This document shows positions 9,012 to 17,331 of a stretch of 64,000 nucleotides of DNA, one piece after another. Made by a program: the position numbers and the translations under genes. A model generated the notes under the pieces. It saw only the letters and a program-made list of their open reading frames with translations, ran no database searches and had not been told where the DNA came from. The DNA comes from Lysinibacillus odysseyi (GTDB lineage: Bacteria > Bacillota > Bacilli > Bacillales_A > Planococcaceae), in assembly GCA_014595895.1 (NCBI GenBank), contig JABUKB010000001.1, positions 310,001-374,000 of the forward strand, read 5' to 3'. How positions within the stretch are numbered: the first letter of the stretch is position 1; each line of letters opens with the position of its first letter.

Positions 9012-9902
9012 ATGGACGTACTATTTCAAAACGTGCGAGAGCTTGTAGCTTTGGCTGATAAAGAAAATAAATTAATTTCGGAAATTATGATTGAACAAGA
9101 AATGCTTATTAGCGGTCGTTCACGTGAAACGATCATGGAGCAAATGGAGCGTAATTTAGTCGTTATGGAAGAGGCAGTGGAGCGTGGTTTAAAAGGGGTA
9201 CAGTCTGTTACAGGCCTAACGGGTGGAGATGCTGTACTTATTCAAAACTATATAGCGAATGGCAAGTCGTTATCGGGTGAACTATTACTGGATGCTGTGA
9301 GTAAAGCTGTAGCTACAAATGAAGTCAATGCAGCAATGGGGACGATTTGTGCAACGCCAACAGCTGGTTCTGCGGGGGTAGTGCCAGGGACATTGTTCGC
9401 TGTCCAGCATAAACTAAATCCAACACGCGAACAGATGATTCGCTATTTATTTACATCCGGTGCGTTCGGTTTTGTCGTAGCGAATAACGCCTCAATTTCT
9501 GGAGCGGCTGGAGGCTGTCAAGCAGAGGTTGGGAGTGCAGCGGCGATGGCAGCTGCAGCCATTGTCGAAATGGCAGGTGGTACACCAGCACAGTGTGCAG
9601 AAGGCTTTGCTATTACGTTAAAAAATATGCTTGGACTAGTGTGCGACCCGGTAGCTGGCTTAGTCGAAGTACCGTGTGTGAAGCGTAATGCCATGGGAGC
9701 AGCGAATGCGCTAGTTGCAGCCGATATGGCGTTAGCAGGCGTAACGAGCCGTATTCCTTGTGATGAGGTAATTGGCGCTATGTATCGTATTGGTCAGGCA
9801 ATGAGTCCAAACTTAAAAGAAACAGCTCGTGGAGGACTTGCAGCTACACCAACAGGTCGAGAAATCGCTCAAAAGATTTTTGGTTCAGCGATGCCTTCTT
9901 AA
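9012..9902 (+). CDS. sdaAA: L-serine dehydratase, alpha subunit (Fe-S)
   Basis: 296 residues. The glycine-rich CATPTAGSAGVVPG (from Cys113) is the family substrate/cluster loop. Cys169 in GGCQAEVGSA, Cys211 in CDPVAGLVEVPC and Cys222 are the expected ligands of the catalytic 4Fe-4S cluster. Works with SdaAB on L-serine in the cytoplasm. AGGAGGGG ribosome site, 11 nt after sdaAB, same transcript. It is followed by a strong terminator. All cluster cysteines are present, so it should be active; the cluster makes it oxygen sensitive by family knowledge. Confidence 0.95.
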   Translation: MDVLFQNVRELVALADKENKLISEIMIEQEMLISGRSRETIMEQMERNLVVMEEAVERGLKGVQSVTGLTGGDAVLIQNYIANGKSLSGELLLDAVSKAVATNEVNAAMGTICATPTAGSAGVVPGTLFAVQHKLNPTREQMIRYLFTSGAFGFVVANNASISGAAGGCQAEVGSAAAMAAAAIVEMAGGTPAQCAEGFAITLKNMLGLVCDPVAGLVEVPCVKRNAMGAANALVAADMALAGVTSRIPCDEVIGAMYRIGQAMSPNLKETARGGLAATPTGREIAQKIFGSAMPS

Positions 9903-9909
9903 TAATGAA

Positions 9910-9948
9910 ACAGGTAACGAAAAGCTTCATTTCGTTGCCTGTTTTTTT
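9910..9948 (+). terminator. Intrinsic terminator after sdaAA
   Basis: 13-bp stem ACAGGTAACGAAA (9910-9922) with TTTCGTTGCCTGT (9930-9942), one G-U pair, then a T7 run. Confidence 0.92.
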
Positions 9949-9992
9949 ATATAAGAACGCATGTTTTGTGCTAAACTGAAAGAAAAGAGTCA

Positions 9993-12050
9993 ATGAAGGA
10001 AGTGGGGAAGTTGTTGATAACAGAACCCGTAGCCAATTTAAAAGGAGTTGGCAAAGAAACGGCAGAGCAGTTGGCGAGCTTAGGTGTGCATACAATTGAA
10101 GATTTAATCTGGATGTTTCCGTATCGCCATGAGGACTTTACATTAAAAGATTTAACGGAAACACCACATAATGAAAAAGTAACGATTGAAGCTCGTGTAG
10201 AGAATATCCCCTCGGTGTCGTTTGTCGGAAAGAAATCGCGCCTTACCGTTACAGTGCTTGCAGGGCGCCATTTAATAAAGGTAGTCATGTTCAACCAGCA
10301 TTATTTAAAACAGAAGCTAAACCCCGGTGCTATTATTACAGTTTCAGGAAAGTGGGATCGAGGACGCCAGGTAATTGTCGGTACCCATATTAAAATGGGA
10401 CCAAAGCAAGACGGCACAGATTTTGAGCCTGTCTATAGCTTGCGCAATACCGTGAAGCTAGCACGCTTTAAAAAAATTATGCGTCAAGCGTTGGATGAGG
10501 CAGGGCATTTAATTCCTGAAACTTTGCCTGCATATTTGCGAGAACAATATAAATTATTATCCATGCAAGAAGCACTAGAAGGTGTGCATTTTCCGCGAGA
10601 TCCAAACCATGTGAAGCAGGCGCGGCGCCGTTTTGTGTACGAAGAGTTGCTGGCATTTCAGCTGCGCATTCAAGCGTTACGAAAGACGAGACGTGAAAGT
10701 GAATATGGTCAATCCATTCAATATGATGTCAATAAGGTTCGGGCATTTATCGAAACATTGCCTTACGAATTAACGGGTGCCCAAAAAAGGGTCGTCAATG
10801 AAATTTCAAAAGACTTAAAGCTTCCGCAACGCATGAACCGATTATTGCAAGGAGATGTAGGGTCGGGAAAAACAGTCGTAGCAGCTATTGGGTTATACGC
10901 AGCTGTGACAGCAGGCTATCAAGGCGCTTTAATGGCACCGACCGAAATATTGGCGGAGCAGCATGCTGAAAATTTACATGCCTGGTTCGATCCAATTGGT
11001 GTACGTGTAGAAATTTTATCAGGTTCCACGAAAACAAAAGCCCGTCGCGAAATTTTACAACAGTTAAAAGATGGGGACATCGATATTTTAATTGGTACCC
11101 ATGCCCTCATTCAACCGGATGTCGAGTTTAAACACTTGGGCTTCGTTATTACCGATGAGCAGCATCGCTTTGGGGTAGAGCAACGGCGTGTGTTAAGGGA
11201 TAAAGGGGAGCATCCGGATGTGCTCTTCATGACGGCTACGCCTATTCCGCGTACGCTCGCCATTACAGCGTTTGGGGAAATGGATGTTTCGATTATAGAT
11301 GAGCTGCCTGCCGGACGTAAGGAAATAGAAACGCACTGGATGAAACATGAGCAACTAGGTGCCGTGCTGACAAAAATGGAGATGGAATTACGTGCTGGTC
11401 GCCAGGCCTATATGATCTGTCCATTAATTGAGGAGTCCGATAAGCTCGACGTGCAAAATGCAGTGGAAGTATTTGAACAACTGTCTACTTATTTTTATGG
11501 ACGGTATCAGGTTGGCTTGATGCACGGTCGTCTGTCAGCGCAGGAAAAGGATACAGTAATGCGTGAATTTAGTGAGGGACGTATTCATGTATTAGTTTCT
11601 ACTACGGTAGTCGAAGTAGGGGTTAACGTGCCCAATGCTACTTTTATGACGATTTATGATGCAGAACGCTTTGGTCTAGCCCAGCTACACCAATTGCGCG
11701 GGCGTGTTGGGCGTGGCGAGCATCAGTCCTATTGTGTGCTACTAGCTGATCCGAAAACAGAAGAAGGCAAGGAACGGATGATGTCGATGACCGAGACAAA
11801 TGACGGCTTCAAATTAGCGGAAAAGGACTTAGAGCTACGCGGTTCCGGCGACTTCTTTGGCAAAAAGCAAAGCGGTCTACCTGAATTTAAAATGGCAGAT
11901 TTAGTGCATGATTACCGCGCCTTAGATGTAGCAAGGCAGGACGCGGTACGACTTGTAGAGAGCGAGGCATTTTGGCAGGAGGAAGAGTATGCTCCATTGC
12001 GTAAAACGTTAGAAGAAGCTGGTGTACTGGAAGGGGAAAGAATCGATTAA
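9993..12050 (+). CDS. recG: ATP-dependent DNA helicase RecG
   Basis: Up to 685 residues, standard for RecG, which reverses stalled forks and processes Holliday junctions. An N-terminal helix-hairpin element (NLKGVGKETAEQL) and OB wedge domain (about 60-160) precede the SF2 helicase core: Walker A GDVGSGKT, DEQH box ITDEQHRFGVEQR, TATPIPRTLA, and motif VI QLRGRVGRGEHQ. The ATG at 9993 lacks a good Shine-Dalgarno. A GAAGGAAGTGGGG box would fit TTG codons at 10011 or 10014 better, giving a protein 6-7 residues shorter; the ATG is kept as the only canonical start. No clear promoter was found in the 90-nt gap after sdaAA. Confidence 0.96.
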   Translation: MKEVGKLLITEPVANLKGVGKETAEQLASLGVHTIEDLIWMFPYRHEDFTLKDLTETPHNEKVTIEARVENIPSVSFVGKKSRLTVTVLAGRHLIKVVMFNQHYLKQKLNPGAIITVSGKWDRGRQVIVGTHIKMGPKQDGTDFEPVYSLRNTVKLARFKKIMRQALDEAGHLIPETLPAYLREQYKLLSMQEALEGVHFPRDPNHVKQARRRFVYEELLAFQLRIQALRKTRRESEYGQSIQYDVNKVRAFIETLPYELTGAQKRVVNEISKDLKLPQRMNRLLQGDVGSGKTVVAAIGLYAAVTAGYQGALMAPTEILAEQHAENLHAWFDPIGVRVEILSGSTKTKARREILQQLKDGDIDILIGTHALIQPDVEFKHLGFVITDEQHRFGVEQRRVLRDKGEHPDVLFMTATPIPRTLAITAFGEMDVSIIDELPAGRKEIETHWMKHEQLGAVLTKMEMELRAGRQAYMICPLIEESDKLDVQNAVEVFEQLSTYFYGRYQVGLMHGRLSAQEKDTVMREFSEGRIHVLVSTTVVEVGVNVPNATFMTIYDAERFGLAQLHQLRGRVGRGEHQSYCVLLADPKTEEGKERMMSMTETNDGFKLAEKDLELRGSGDFFGKKQSGLPEFKMADLVHDYRALDVARQDAVRLVESEAFWQEEEYAPLRKTLEEAGVLEGERID

Positions 12051-12128
12051 TGATGGTTTTTGAGAATTCAGAAAGAGAAATATCATATTGAAATGACAAA
12101 TTAATTTACTACAAAGGGGCGATTTTAG

Positions 12129-12545
12129 ATGGCAATTCATCCATATCTAGTTTTTGAGGGAGAAACAAGAGAAGCTGTACAATTTTACGCTGATGTATTT
12201 GGGGTAAAAGATTATATACTAACAACATTTGGTGAAAGTCCACAGCACCCGGATTATCCAATACCAGAAGAAGCGAAACATTTAGTCATGCATGCGATGA
12301 TTCAACTACCGACGGCAAAGCTTATGTTTTCGGATACTTACCCGGGACATCCTCCTGTCAGCAGCGGCAATCGTATTACATTAGCCTATGTAGTGGATGA
12401 TGAAGCGCATATCCGTCAGGTGTTCGAGCGTTTAGCTGAAGACGGAAAAGTTACTATGCCGCTTCAAGAAACATTTTGGAGTAAATGCTACGGCGGTGTA
12501 GTAGACCGCTATGGTATCGAATGGCAATTCAGTCATGAAGCATAA
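12129..12545 (+). CDS. VOC-superfamily protein, PhnB-like
   Basis: 138 residues, single vicinal-oxygen-chelate domain of the PhnB/YjdN type: N-terminal HPYLVFEGETREAVQFYADVFG, central LMFSDTYPGHPP, and C-terminal FWSKCYGGVVDRYGIEWQFS, where W-x-x-x-x-G-x-x-x-D-x-x-G-I-x-W is the PhnB-like ending. No reaction can be assigned; relatives include a demethylmenaquinone-methyltransferase-annotated group and resistance-like dimeric proteins. AAAGGGG ribosome site 10 nt upstream. It sits alone between recG and fapR with its own terminator, an insertion compared with B. subtilis where fapR follows recG directly. Confidence 0.8.
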   Translation: MAIHPYLVFEGETREAVQFYADVFGVKDYILTTFGESPQHPDYPIPEEAKHLVMHAMIQLPTAKLMFSDTYPGHPPVSSGNRITLAYVVDDEAHIRQVFERLAEDGKVTMPLQETFWSKCYGGVVDRYGIEWQFSHEA

Positions 12546-12564
12546 ACAGTTTTTATGCAAACTC

Positions 12565-12596
12565 AGAACCTTCACATGCAGAAGGTTCTTTTTTTA
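12565..12596 (+). terminator. Intrinsic terminator after the VOC gene
   Basis: Perfect 9-bp stem AGAACCTTC (12565-12573) with GAAGGTTCT (12581-12589), 7-nt loop, T-run. Confidence 0.92.
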
Positions 12597-12650
12597 TATG
12601 TACCAATCCGTTAGGCATATTGTTGTAGGTAGATTCATATTAAAAAACTA

Positions 12651-12679
12651 TTGCGTTCCCTATTCGTTTTATGTATATT
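12651..12679 (+). promoter_or_regulatory. Sigma-A promoter of the fapR-plsX-fabD-fabG-acpP operon
   Basis: -35 TTGCGT (12651-12656), exactly 17 nt, -10 TATATT (12674-12679), 46 nt before the fapR start. The start site would fall near 12686, inside the operator listed next. Confidence 0.75.
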
Positions 12680-12682
12680 GGT

Positions 12683-12701
12683 ATTAGTACCAAGTGCTAA
12701 T
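12683..12701 (+). promoter_or_regulatory. FapR operator
   Basis: ATTAGTACCAAGTGCTAAT is an imperfect palindrome with the TTAGTAC half-site of the Bacillus FapR box. It begins 4 nt after the -10 box and covers the predicted start site, so bound FapR would block initiation. Malonyl-CoA is the known releasing ligand of FapR. The match is from memory of the consensus, not a scored search. Confidence 0.75.
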
Positions 12702-12725
12702 GCTTAATGAGAAGGTGACGGGGAT

Positions 12726-13301
12726 ATGAAACTTACAAAAAAAGAACGCCAACAATCGCTAACACAAACGATCGCCGATAATCCATTCGTCACTGATGAA
12801 CAATTAGCAAACCAATTTAATGTAAGCGTTCAAACTATTCGGCTTGATCGCATGGAACTATCCATTCCAGAACTGCGAGAGCGTATTAAAGACGTGGCAG
12901 CCAAAAATTATGAAAATGAAGTAAAATCACTTCCTTTAGATGAGGTCATCGGGGAAATTATAGATATTGAACTAGATCAGCGTGCCCTGTCCATTTTCGA
13001 TGTCAGCGAGGAACACGTATTCCAGCGTAACGACATCGCAAGAGGGCACCATCTTTTTGCCCAAGCTAACTCATTAGCCGTGGCAGTAATTGATGATGAA
13101 TTAGCATTAACGGCTAAATCCAATGTTGTATTCGTGCAGCCAGTGCGAGCGGGTGACCGTGTTATTACGAAAGCAGTCGTACGTGAGCAACAAGATGAAA
13201 AGAATCGTACGATTATTGATGTAACATCAACAGTAAATAATAAAGTAGTATTTACAGGTGAATTTATCATGTACCGTACGAAAGGTGGAAATGAACAATG
13301 A
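12726..13301 (+). CDS. fapR: Transcriptional repressor of fatty acid and phospholipid synthesis FapR
   Basis: 191 residues, the usual size. The N-terminal DeoR-like helix-turn-helix has [25 protein letters not shown] (about residues 20-44). The C-terminal half is a hot-dog fold ligand domain that binds malonyl-CoA in the family; [20 protein letters not shown] is its core. It represses lipid synthesis genes until malonyl-CoA rises. It heads the operon, with a FapR-like box over its own start site, giving autoregulation. Its stop overlaps the plsX start by 4 nt (ATGA), so translation is coupled. Confidence 0.95.
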   Translation: MKLTKKERQQSLTQTIADNPFVTDEQLANQFNVSVQTIRLDRMELSIPELRERIKDVAAKNYENEVKSLPLDEVIGEIIDIELDQRALSIFDVSEEHVFQRNDIARGHHLFAQANSLAVAVIDDELALTAKSNVVFVQPVRAGDRVITKAVVREQQDEKNRTIIDVTSTVNNKVVFTGEFIMYRTKGGNEQ

Positions 13302-14281
13302 AATTAGCAGTCGACGGTATGGGCGGCGACAACGCACCGCAAGCGGCAGTTGAAGGAGCCCTGCAAGCACTAGAAAGCTTTCAAGACATAGAAATTTTAC
13401 TATATGGTCATGCTGAAAAAATGAAACCATACATAAAGGAGCATCCGCGTTTAACAGTTATTCATTGCGAAGAAATTGTCGAAGGCGATGACGATCCAGC
13501 ACGCGCTGTCCGTCGTAAAAAAGATTCTTCCATGACACGCATGCTTGAAGCGGTGACAGATGGCACAGCCGATGCCTGTGTATCAGCAGGCAATACAGGG
13601 GCTTTAATGGCAGGTGGGTTATTTAAGGTAGGACGTATTGACGGCGTTAGCCGACCAGCACTAGCGACAACATTACCTACACTAGACGGTCAGGGCTTTT
13701 TAATGTTAGATTTAGGAGCCAATGCTGATGCTAAGCCGGAAAACCTTGTACAATATGCCATTATGGGTGATATTTATGCCAAAAAGGTGCGCGGAATATC
13801 AACACCGCGCGTTGGATTATTAAATATCGGAACAGAAGATAAAAAAGGCAATGAATTAACGAAAGCCAGCTTTGAGCTTATGAAAGAACTGCCACTGCAA
13901 TTTGAAGGCAATATTGAAGCACGTGAATTATTGAATAGGGTAGCCGATGTAGTCGTGACAGACGGCTTTACAGGAAATATGGTGCTGAAAACCATTGAAG
14001 GAACAGCAGGCGCATTATTTGACATGCTGAAAGAGGCGTTTACTTCTTCTACAAAAGCAAAACTGGGCTATGTATTGGCAAAGGACGGCTTAAGAACATT
14101 AAAAACAAAATTAGATTATTCGGAATATGGTGGAGCAGCCTTATTTGGTTTGAAATCACCGGTTATTAAGGCACATGGCTCATCCAATGCACGTGCCATC
14201 TACAACGCCATCAAACAAGCAAAAATTATGGTGGAACACGATGTGTGTGCAACGATTCAACACACAATTACGAAACAATAG
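13298..14281 (+). CDS. plsX: Phosphate acyltransferase PlsX
   Basis: 327 residues, typical. N-terminal [13 protein letters not shown] and the [14 protein letters not shown] loop (about 93-106) are PlsX hallmarks. It converts acyl-ACP to acyl-phosphate, the donor for PlsY in phosphatidic acid synthesis, at the membrane surface. Start overlaps fapR by 4 nt; the ribosome site AAAGGTGG is inside fapR. Second gene of the FapR operon. It may also use acyl-phosphate made by the FakA-type kinase encoded at 6541-8175. Confidence 0.96.
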   Translation: MKLAVDGMGGDNAPQAAVEGALQALESFQDIEILLYGHAEKMKPYIKEHPRLTVIHCEEIVEGDDDPARAVRRKKDSSMTRMLEAVTDGTADACVSAGNTGALMAGGLFKVGRIDGVSRPALATTLPTLDGQGFLMLDLGANADAKPENLVQYAIMGDIYAKKVRGISTPRVGLLNIGTEDKKGNELTKASFELMKELPLQFEGNIEARELLNRVADVVVTDGFTGNMVLKTIEGTAGALFDMLKEAFTSSTKAKLGYVLAKDGLRTLKTKLDYSEYGGAALFGLKSPVIKAHGSSNARAIYNAIKQAKIMVEHDVCATIQHTITKQ

Positions 14282-14305
14282 CATTGTGCAAAGGAGAGTT
14301 TCAAT

Positions 14306-15247
14306 ATGACGAAAATAGCTTTTATTTTTCCAGGACAAGGTTCGCAGCAAGTAGGAATGGGTGCAGAACTCATTGCGAACGACGAAAAAAGCAAAGCGCT
14401 CTATGACCAGGCGAATGCCGTATTAAATTTGGATTTAACAACATTGATGTTAGAAGGTCCACAAGAAGAGCTAACTTTGACTTATCATGCACAGCCTGCC
14501 TTGTTAACAACAGGTGTCATGGTAGCAGAAAAGCTAAAGGCAGCAGGCATTCAACCACACTACGCAGCAGGTCACTCTTTAGGAGAGTATAGCGCCTTTG
14601 TAACAGCTGGGGTGCTGACGTTTACTGATGCAGTGAAAATTGTACATCAACGTGGTTTATATATGGACGAAGCCGTACCAGCAGGTGTTGGAGCAATGGC
14701 GGCCATTTTAGGAATGGAAGCAGAAGTTCTAGCTAGTGTATGTGAAGAAATCAGTGCAACAGATGTTGTGCAAATTGCCAACTACAATTGCCCAGGGCAA
14801 ATTGTCATCTCTGGTACAAAAGAAGGGGTAGAAAAAGCCTCTGCACTAGCGAAAGAACGCGGTGCCAAGCGTGCTATTCCATTAACGGTAAGTGGACCAT
14901 TCCATAGCTCATTAATGCAACCAGCAGCAGATCAGCTTGCCGCTACGATTGCGGAAGTTGAGATGCAGGCATCAACTATTCCAGTTGTGAGCAATGTAAA
15001 TTCCACATTATTAACAGACGTAGAATCAATTCGTCAGGAGATGGTGGCGCAAGTAACAAGCTCCGTACAGTGGGAACAAAATATTCAGAAGCTATTAGAT
15101 GAGGGCGTAACAGTCTTTATTGAGTGCGGTCCTGGTAAAGTATTATCTGGCTTAGTAAAGAAAATCGATCGAAAAGCAGCGACATACTGTGTTTATGATG
15201 AAGCATCATTGGCGCAAGTAGTAGAAGCTGCAAAGGAGTGGTCATAA
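14306..15247 (+). CDS. fabD: Malonyl CoA-acyl carrier protein transacylase
   Basis: 313 residues. [12 protein letters not shown] (8-19) is the family N-terminus. The nucleophile is Ser91 in GHSLGEYSA and the catalytic histidine is His200 in SGPFHSSLM. It moves malonyl from CoA to ACP for fatty acid elongation. AAAGGAGAG ribosome site, 24 nt after plsX. Its TAA shares bases with the fabG ATG (ATAATG), giving translational coupling. Confidence 0.96.
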   Translation: MTKIAFIFPGQGSQQVGMGAELIANDEKSKALYDQANAVLNLDLTTLMLEGPQEELTLTYHAQPALLTTGVMVAEKLKAAGIQPHYAAGHSLGEYSAFVTAGVLTFTDAVKIVHQRGLYMDEAVPAGVGAMAAILGMEAEVLASVCEEISATDVVQIANYNCPGQIVISGTKEGVEKASALAKERGAKRAIPLTVSGPFHSSLMQPAADQLAATIAEVEMQASTIPVVSNVNSTLLTDVESIRQEMVAQVTSSVQWEQNIQKLLDEGVTVFIECGPGKVLSGLVKKIDRKAATYCVYDEASLAQVVEAAKEWS

Positions 15248-15987
15248 TGAGTGAAAATAAAACAGCTGTTGTCACAGGCGGATCACGAGGAATTGGTCGT
15301 GCCATTTGTTTAGAATTAGCTAAGCAGGGTGCCAATATCGTAGTCAACTATAGTGGCAGCGAACAAAAAGCACAGGAAGTTGTTGCTGAAATTGAAGCGT
15401 TAGGTAGACGTGCTATTGCCGTACAAGCAGATGTTTCACAAGCGGAGTCTGTTGATGCTTTAATGAAGCAAGCTCTTGACACATTCGGCTCAATTGATAT
15501 ATTAGTGAACAATGCAGGTATTACGCGCGATAATTTATTGATGCGTATGAAAGAAACAGAGTGGGATGATGTCATCGATACGAACCTAAAAGGTGTATTC
15601 CTTTGTACAAAAGCGGTGACACGTCAAATGATGAAACAACGTGCAGGACGCATTATTAATATTTCATCAATCGTAGGTGTTGCAGGAAATCCTGGTCAGG
15701 CGAATTATGTAGCTGCTAAAGCAGGTGTGATTGGTTTAACAAAAACGACTGCACAGGAGCTGGCAAGCCGCAATATTTTAGTCAATGCGATTGCGCCAGG
15801 CTTTATTACGACAGAAATGACAGATGCACTGCCGGCAGACATTAAAGAATCGATGCTTAAGCAAATTCCCCTAGCACGACTTGGTCAACCGGAAGATATT
15901 GCAAAAGCAGCAGCATTTTTAGCATCTGATAGTACAAATTATATTACAGGTCAAACGATTCATATTGACGGCGGGTTAGTAATGTAG
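15247..15987 (+). CDS. fabG: 3-oxoacyl-ACP reductase FabG
   Basis: 246 residues when started at the ATG at 15247, the same length as B. subtilis FabG. An in-frame GTG at 15238 is rejected because it abuts the AAAGGAG ribosome site (15232-15237), which is correctly spaced for 15247. SDR motifs: TGGSRGIG (10-17), NNAG (88-91), Ser141, Tyr154, Lys158. NADPH-dependent reduction of 3-ketoacyl-ACP. It lies between fabD and acpP in the FapR operon, which separates it functionally from the SDR of the beta-oxidation cluster at 2047-2814. Confidence 0.96.
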   Translation: MSENKTAVVTGGSRGIGRAICLELAKQGANIVVNYSGSEQKAQEVVAEIEALGRRAIAVQADVSQAESVDALMKQALDTFGSIDILVNNAGITRDNLLMRMKETEWDDVIDTNLKGVFLCTKAVTRQMMKQRAGRIINISSIVGVAGNPGQANYVAAKAGVIGLTKTTAQELASRNILVNAIAPGFITTEMTDALPADIKESMLKQIPLARLGQPEDIAKAAAFLASDSTNYITGQTIHIDGGLVM

Positions 15988-16042
15988 TAAATTACTATCC
16001 GTTAATACGGAATAAATATTGATTTGAGGGGAGGTGACTGAT

Positions 16043-16276
16043 TTGACTACAGTAGAACGCGTAACAAAAGTAATCGTGGATCGTCTAGGAGTAGATGAGA
16101 GCGATGTAAAATTAGAAGCTTCTTTCCGTGATGATTTAGGTGCAGACTCTTTAGACGTTGTTGAGCTTGTAATGGAACTTGAAGATGAGTTTGACATGGA
16201 AATTTCTGATGAAGATGCAGAAAAAATCGCTACAGTTGGCGATGCTATCAGCTACATCGAGAGCAAAGTTAGCTAA
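16043..16276 (+). CDS. acpP: Acyl carrier protein
   Basis: 77 residues from a TTG start at 16043, matching the usual ACP length. The in-frame GTG at 16034 lies within the GAGGGGAGGTGA ribosome site and is rejected. The phosphopantetheine attachment site is Ser36 in [10 protein letters not shown]. The rest is the acidic four-helix ACP and nearly identical in wording to Bacillus ACP. It carries growing acyl chains for FabD, FabG and PlsX. Last gene of the FapR operon, followed by a terminator. Confidence 0.97.
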   Translation: MTTVERVTKVIVDRLGVDESDVKLEASFRDDLGADSLDVVELVMELEDEFDMEISDEDAEKIATVGDAISYIESKVS

Positions 16277-16284
16277 TGATAATA

Positions 16285-16325
16285 AGACATATGAGAGCGT
16301 GTAAACGTCCTTATATGTCTTTTTC
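16285..16325 (+). terminator. Intrinsic terminator after acpP
   Basis: Stem AGACATAT (16285-16292) with ATATGTCT (16313-16320), with further partial pairing inside, then TTTTC. Closes the FapR operon. Confidence 0.8.
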
Positions 16326-16461
16326 ATTTACATCGACCTTCAACAGAGTTTTTCTAAATTTAGAGATAGAGAAATAATATCGTTTTAATTAGATATCCAA
16401 ACATTGGCTGAAAAAAGTGAAACCTTTGACAAAACCAATGTCTCCATTCGCCAGCACAAAA

Positions 16462-16542
16462 TTGACTAGATATACCTTCAGCCCTATGTTTCGACTTTTT
16501 TGTCACAATACCTTTGCTTAAAAGGTTTTAACAAGGTAAACT
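16462..16542 (+). promoter_or_regulatory. Two candidate tandem promoters upstream of rnc
   Basis: P1: TTGACT (16462-16467), 17 nt, TATGTT (16485-16490). P2: TTGCTT (16514-16519), 17 nt, TAAACT (16537-16542), 35 nt before the rnc start. The rest of the 301-nt gap 16277-16577 holds the acpP terminator and no coding sequence that I can support. Confidence 0.5.
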
Positions 16543-16577
16543 AAACGATAGAAACTGAGTAGGAAGGCAGATAGTCC

Positions 16578-17330
16578 ATGACGATAAGAAAAAAAGGAAA
16601 TCATCAGAAAATAGGTGTGCTACCAGAGAAAGCACGTCAGCAATTTGAACAACTACAACAAGAGTTAAATGTAACATTTCATAATAAAAGTTTATTATAT
16701 CAAGCATTTACGCATTCATCTTATGTGAATGAACATCGTCGCAAGCTATTTACGGACAACGAAAGACTTGAGTTTCTAGGAGATGCGGTACTGGAGCTAT
16801 CAGTATCGAAATTTTTATTCGAAAAATATCCGCAGATGAGTGAAGGTGAACTAACAAAGCTTCGTGCGTCCATTGTTTGTGAACCGTCACTTGTTATTTT
16901 TGCGAATGAATTACAATTTGGACAATTCGTATTGCTTGGCAAGGGAGAAGAGCTGACAGGTGGTCGTGAGCGTCCAGCATTACTGGCTGACGTATTTGAA
17001 TCATTTGTAGGTGCCCTTTATTTAGACCAAGGCTTAGATACGGTAGTTTCATTCCTAGAACGCGTTGTATTCCCGAAAGTAGAAATCGGTGCTTTTTCGC
17101 ATGTGATGGATTTCAAGAGCCAGCTGCAGGAAATGGTGCAGCAATCCAACAATGGTACTTTACATTATGAAATTGTTGATGAAAAAGGTCCGGCACATAA
17201 CCGTACATTCGTATCACGCGTACTGCTGAACGAGCAAGAGCTAGGAGTAGGGCGCGGAAAGTCAAAGAAAGAAGCTGAGCAGCAGGCGGCACAAAGTGCT
17301 ATGCAAAAGTTAAAGCAAGAGGAGGAATAA
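16578..17330 (+). CDS. rnc: Ribonuclease III
   Basis: 250 residues. The RNase III domain has the signature [13 protein letters not shown] (about 63-75) with the metal-binding acidic residues and the second acidic motif [16 protein letters not shown]-terminal double-stranded-RNA-binding domain runs from [11 protein letters not shown] to about 245. It cuts double-stranded RNA in rRNA maturation and in toxin/antisense decay. GTAGGAAGG ribosome site. The smc start is 1 nt after its stop, as in Bacillus. Confidence 0.96.
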   Translation: MTIRKKGNHQKIGVLPEKARQQFEQLQQELNVTFHNKSLLYQAFTHSSYVNEHRRKLFTDNERLEFLGDAVLELSVSKFLFEKYPQMSEGELTKLRASIVCEPSLVIFANELQFGQFVLLGKGEELTGGRERPALLADVFESFVGALYLDQGLDTVVSFLERVVFPKVEIGAFSHVMDFKSQLQEMVQQSNNGTLHYEIVDEKGPAHNRTFVSRVLLNEQELGVGRGKSKKEAEQQAAQSAMQKLKQEEE

Positions 17331-17331
17331 T

